From Rhodothermales bacterium (GTDB taxonomy: Bacteria > Bacteroidota > Rhodothermia > Rhodothermales > Bin80), in contig JAJEDR010000026.1 of the NCBI GenBank assembly GCA_022821385.1, forward strand, positions 1 through 34,569: a stretch of 34,569 nt of DNA, written 5' to 3'. Position numbers and translations under genes: made by a program. Under the pieces are notes generated by a model. It was not told the origin of the DNA, made no database searches, and saw only the letters and a program-made list of their open reading frames with translations. Of the stretch, positions 32,511 to 34,569 are shown piece by piece (position 1 is the stretch's first letter; each line of letters starts with the position of its first letter).

Positions 32511-34569
32511 ATGTTGACCAGAACCTCGCAGAACGCATCCGCGTGCATCGCGCTCACTCTGTTCCTCTCACTTTGCGGTGCGCAAAACGCCCATGCCCAA
32601 CAGGAAATCCGCTACCCGCAGCTATTGGAGCACGACGGCAAACGCCTTGCCGCTTACGTCAACGAAATCAACGGCACCCCGACCTGGATCATCGACACCG
32701 ACTCGCTGGACTTTACGCTCGGCTCCTCGCTGAATCTGACGACCGAATCCGAAGTCGAGACCAAGGCGGATGCCTTCGTTGACGCCCACAAGGATGTATT
32801 CGGACTGGACACGAGGCAGCTGGGTGAGCCACGGATCCTCACAAACGGCAGGATGTGGTTTGTCCGGTATCCGCAGCTCTATAAAAACTACCGGGTATGG
32901 ATGGCGGAGCTCGTGGTTTCGGTGTTGTACGACGGCACGCTCGTCGCCGTGTCGGCCAGCGTCTTCTCCCAGGTGGAAGCAAATACAACCCCCAGCCTCA
33001 GCAGCTCGGCCGCGCTGCAGGTCGCGTTTGGCGCGGCTGGATTACAGGACCTGAAAGGGCGGGTAAAGACCGAGCTGGTCATCGTTCCCGTGGAACTGGA
33101 AGCATCGTATACCTACGGCCTCGCCTGGGAAGTCATCGTCTACGACTACGACCGCGATCCACCTTTCAGCAAGACATTCCTGATTGATGCACATTCGGGA
33201 AAGGTGCTGGAAGAATACGGCGGCGGTGCTGGCGTAACGGACACTGCGGCGGACGCTCCGGCACTCATGTCGGCAGGCCATACCGTGCCGGCCCCTTTCG
33301 CAAAAGCACTTGAGCCGCGCCGCTTCGCGTTCATGAAAAACGCGGCTCTGTCTAAGATCGATGCCTGCAGCAGCACTCCGACCAGTGGCGCTCACGGTAT
33401 TAAAGGTACCATAACTCTGAACACGTCGGCCACGCCTGATGATGTCAACCAAGGAGAGTTTGACGAGTCGGACGGGGTGGGGTTCCCGTATGCGAAATTT
33501 TCCGTTGCAAGCAGCGACGGCACTTCGGTCAACTGCACGGGCTACGCGGATGGATCCGGCAACTACGCTGCCTACTTTTCCGATGCCGGCACCTATACCG
33601 TTACTTTTGAAATCGCTACGGACCGGGTTCTCTTGTCCCCTGCAGGCGATGTTAGCGACTGCGCGTCGAGCCAGAGCTTCACCATGGCAGTCGACGGGAC
33701 CGAAAAACTGGACTGGGATTGGGGCTGGGGCGCGGACGGCAAAGCCGGCGCCTCAGCGATTGGACTTAATGGCGTCTATTTTGCCGATGCAATGTACCGG
33801 TACCTGTCAGGGACACTTAATGCCAGTATTTTGGACAATCGCACATCCTTCATTGAGGTCTTAGCCGGACGGGCCGCATATACTCGCACAGGCCAGCGAC
33901 CCTCTCTTCCAGGGGAGACCGAAATCCGGGGCTCAACCATTGAATTGGGATACATCTATGGAAGGTCAAGCGAGACAATTCTCCATGAATACGTGCATGA
34001 CTTGCTGTATGCCCAGCACGGGAAAGGTGCAGAAAGTAACGGGGACGACTACGGAGCGATAGCGGAGGCAATTTCAGACTTTTTGGCGGCTGATTATACC
34101 AGTCACTCAGTCTTCGGAGGCCCCGCTCCCCATGACGATGCGACAATGAGCGACTTGAATATCGTGTGGAGGGACCTGGACCAGACCTGCGCCTGGAAGG
34201 CAAGTTGCTCAGCGCATAAACTCCGAACAGAATTGACAAAATACGAGGACTCGATGGCCATTTCGGGTGCTCTTTGGGCTATTAGCGTAGCCATTGCGGG
34301 AAGAGCAAGTGAGCTCCTAATGTCGTCGCTCCTGGCGACTGATACCAGAAATTACAGACGCGTGCGAGACGTACGTACGGCTATGGCCAAAATGGCAAAG
34401 ACAGAACGCGAAAATGCCGTTATTGAAACGGCCTTTGTGGCACGGCAGTTAGACGGTACGAATATGCCTACCGGGCTGGGAACTTCTTGTCAATCGGGGG
34501 CTGTACGAGTGAAATGGCTGGACAATTCAGGTGTGGAGTCCGGTTATGTCGTGGAACAGGAAGCCACAG
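32511..34569 (+). CDS. Secreted thermolysin-like metallopeptidase (gluzincin), C-terminus beyond window
   Basis: An open frame from the ATG at 32511 to the window end gives 686 visible residues. A signal peptide (about 1-29, cleavage near AHA-QQ) is followed by an FTP/PepSY-type propeptide (about 35-240, including VFGLDT and FLIDAHSGKVLEEY). Next comes a beta-rich module of about 120 residues (about 285-405, IKGTITL...DGSGNYAAYF...GTYTVTFEIA), resembling a carboxypeptidase-regulatory or transthyretin-like fold. The catalytic part has the zinc motif HEYVH (His492, Glu493, His496) and the third ligand Glu519 in GAIAEAISDF, which matches GAINEAISD of M4 peptidases. SGALWAI follows. From about residue 650 a fibronectin type III-like domain begins (GAVRVKWLDNSGVESGYVVE). 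The enzyme would be activated by propeptide removal outside the cell; export by type IX secretion is plausible but its sorting domain is not visible. Confidence 0.85.
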   Translation, partial: MLTRTSQNASACIALTLFLSLCGAQNAHAQQEIRYPQLLEHDGKRLAAYVNEINGTPTWIIDTDSLDFTLGSSLNLTTESEVETKADAFVDAHKDVFGLDTRQLGEPRILTNGRMWFVRYPQLYKNYRVWMAELVVSVLYDGTLVAVSASVFSQVEANTTPSLSSSAALQVAFGAAGLQDLKGRVKTELVIVPVELEASYTYGLAWEVIVYDYDRDPPFSKTFLIDAHSGKVLEEYGGGAGVTDTAADAPALMSAGHTVPAPFAKALEPRRFAFMKNAALSKIDACSSTPTSGAHGIKGTITLNTSATPDDVNQGEFDESDGVGFPYAKFSVASSDGTSVNCTGYADGSGNYAAYFSDAGTYTVTFEIATDRVLLSPAGDVSDCASSQSFTMAVDGTEKLDWDWGWGADGKAGASAIGLNGVYFADAMYRYLSGTLNASILDNRTSFIEVLAGRAAYTRTGQRPSLPGETEIRGSTIELGYIYGRSSETILHEYVHDLLYAQHGKGAESNGDDYGAIAEAISDFLAADYTSHSVFGGPAPHDDATMSDLNIVWRDLDQTCAWKASCSAHKLRTELTKYEDSMAISGALWAISVAIAGRASELLMSSLLATDTRNYRRVRDVRTAMAKMAKTERENAVIETAFVARQLDGTNMPTGLGTSCQSGAVRVKWLDNSGVESGYVVEQEAT

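Noticed and set aside
1..34569. CRISPR array, defence island, prophage or biosynthetic cluster
   Set aside because: No regularly spaced repeats, integrase, phage structural genes, toxin-antitoxin pairs or recognisable defence proteins were seen on either strand.

Overview
The window most resembles a member of the Bacteroidota/Rhodothermota group, of roughly Rhodothermia or Balneolia type. The evidence is a giant sprA (type IX secretion translocon), a DUF2480 gene beside a cysteine desulfurase, mostly weak Shine-Dalgarno sequences and balanced base composition in the core. This placement is inferred from gene content, not from a marker phylogeny.

Layout. Positions 1-1630 (minus): a STAS anti-sigma-factor antagonist followed by a class III aminotransferase cut by the window start. 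1808-4584 (plus): the replication and repair block dnaX, ybaB/ebfC, recR. 4540-7480 (minus): a compact operon of an NTF2-like lipoprotein, an SDR dehydrogenase, a 38-residue one-helix membrane peptide and a sodium:solute symporter; the symporter end overlaps the end of recR. 7615-16657 (plus): sprA (2641 aa), lipB starting one base after it, and an acidic protein of unknown function that ends in a 16-bp tandem duplication. 16685-18664 (minus): an exported protein, a LytR_C-domain membrane protein, rsfS and a lipoprotein. 18785-20139 (plus): a free-standing chorismate mutase followed closely by mltG. 20371-23323 (minus): a FabG-like SDR, a 0.5-kb gap, DUF2480 and a cysteine desulfurase. tRNA-Glu(CUC) lies at 23430-23505, abutting the minus-strand pair tig-clpP. 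Then come a plus-strand O6-alkylguanine-DNA alkyltransferase, a minus-strand NatA/NatB-type ABC exporter and a small SH3-like protein.

From about 28.6 to 30.2 kb the window is gene-poor. It holds a tRNA-Ser(GCU) with broken stems, a strong inverted-repeat structure, one short GC-rich reading frame and a terminator-like hairpin. From 30.26 kb to the end the DNA is visibly GC-richer and encodes two exported proteins: a protein of about seven cadherin-like/Ig-like repeats and a thermolysin-like (gluzincin) metallopeptidase that runs off the window.

How the parts fit: most of the window is housekeeping (replication, recombination, cell wall, protein quality control, lipoylation, Fe-S/sulfur supply). 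SprA shows that the cell exports proteins by type IX secretion, so the two GC-rich exported proteins at the right end are plausible clients; neither shows a C-terminal sorting domain in the visible sequence. I found no CRISPR array, complete insertion sequence, prophage or recognisable defence system. The points most worth a second look are the micro-ORF in the symporter operon, the decaying tRNA-Ser with the structured gap beside it, the hairpin leader of the repeat protein and the unusual domain order of the metallopeptidase.
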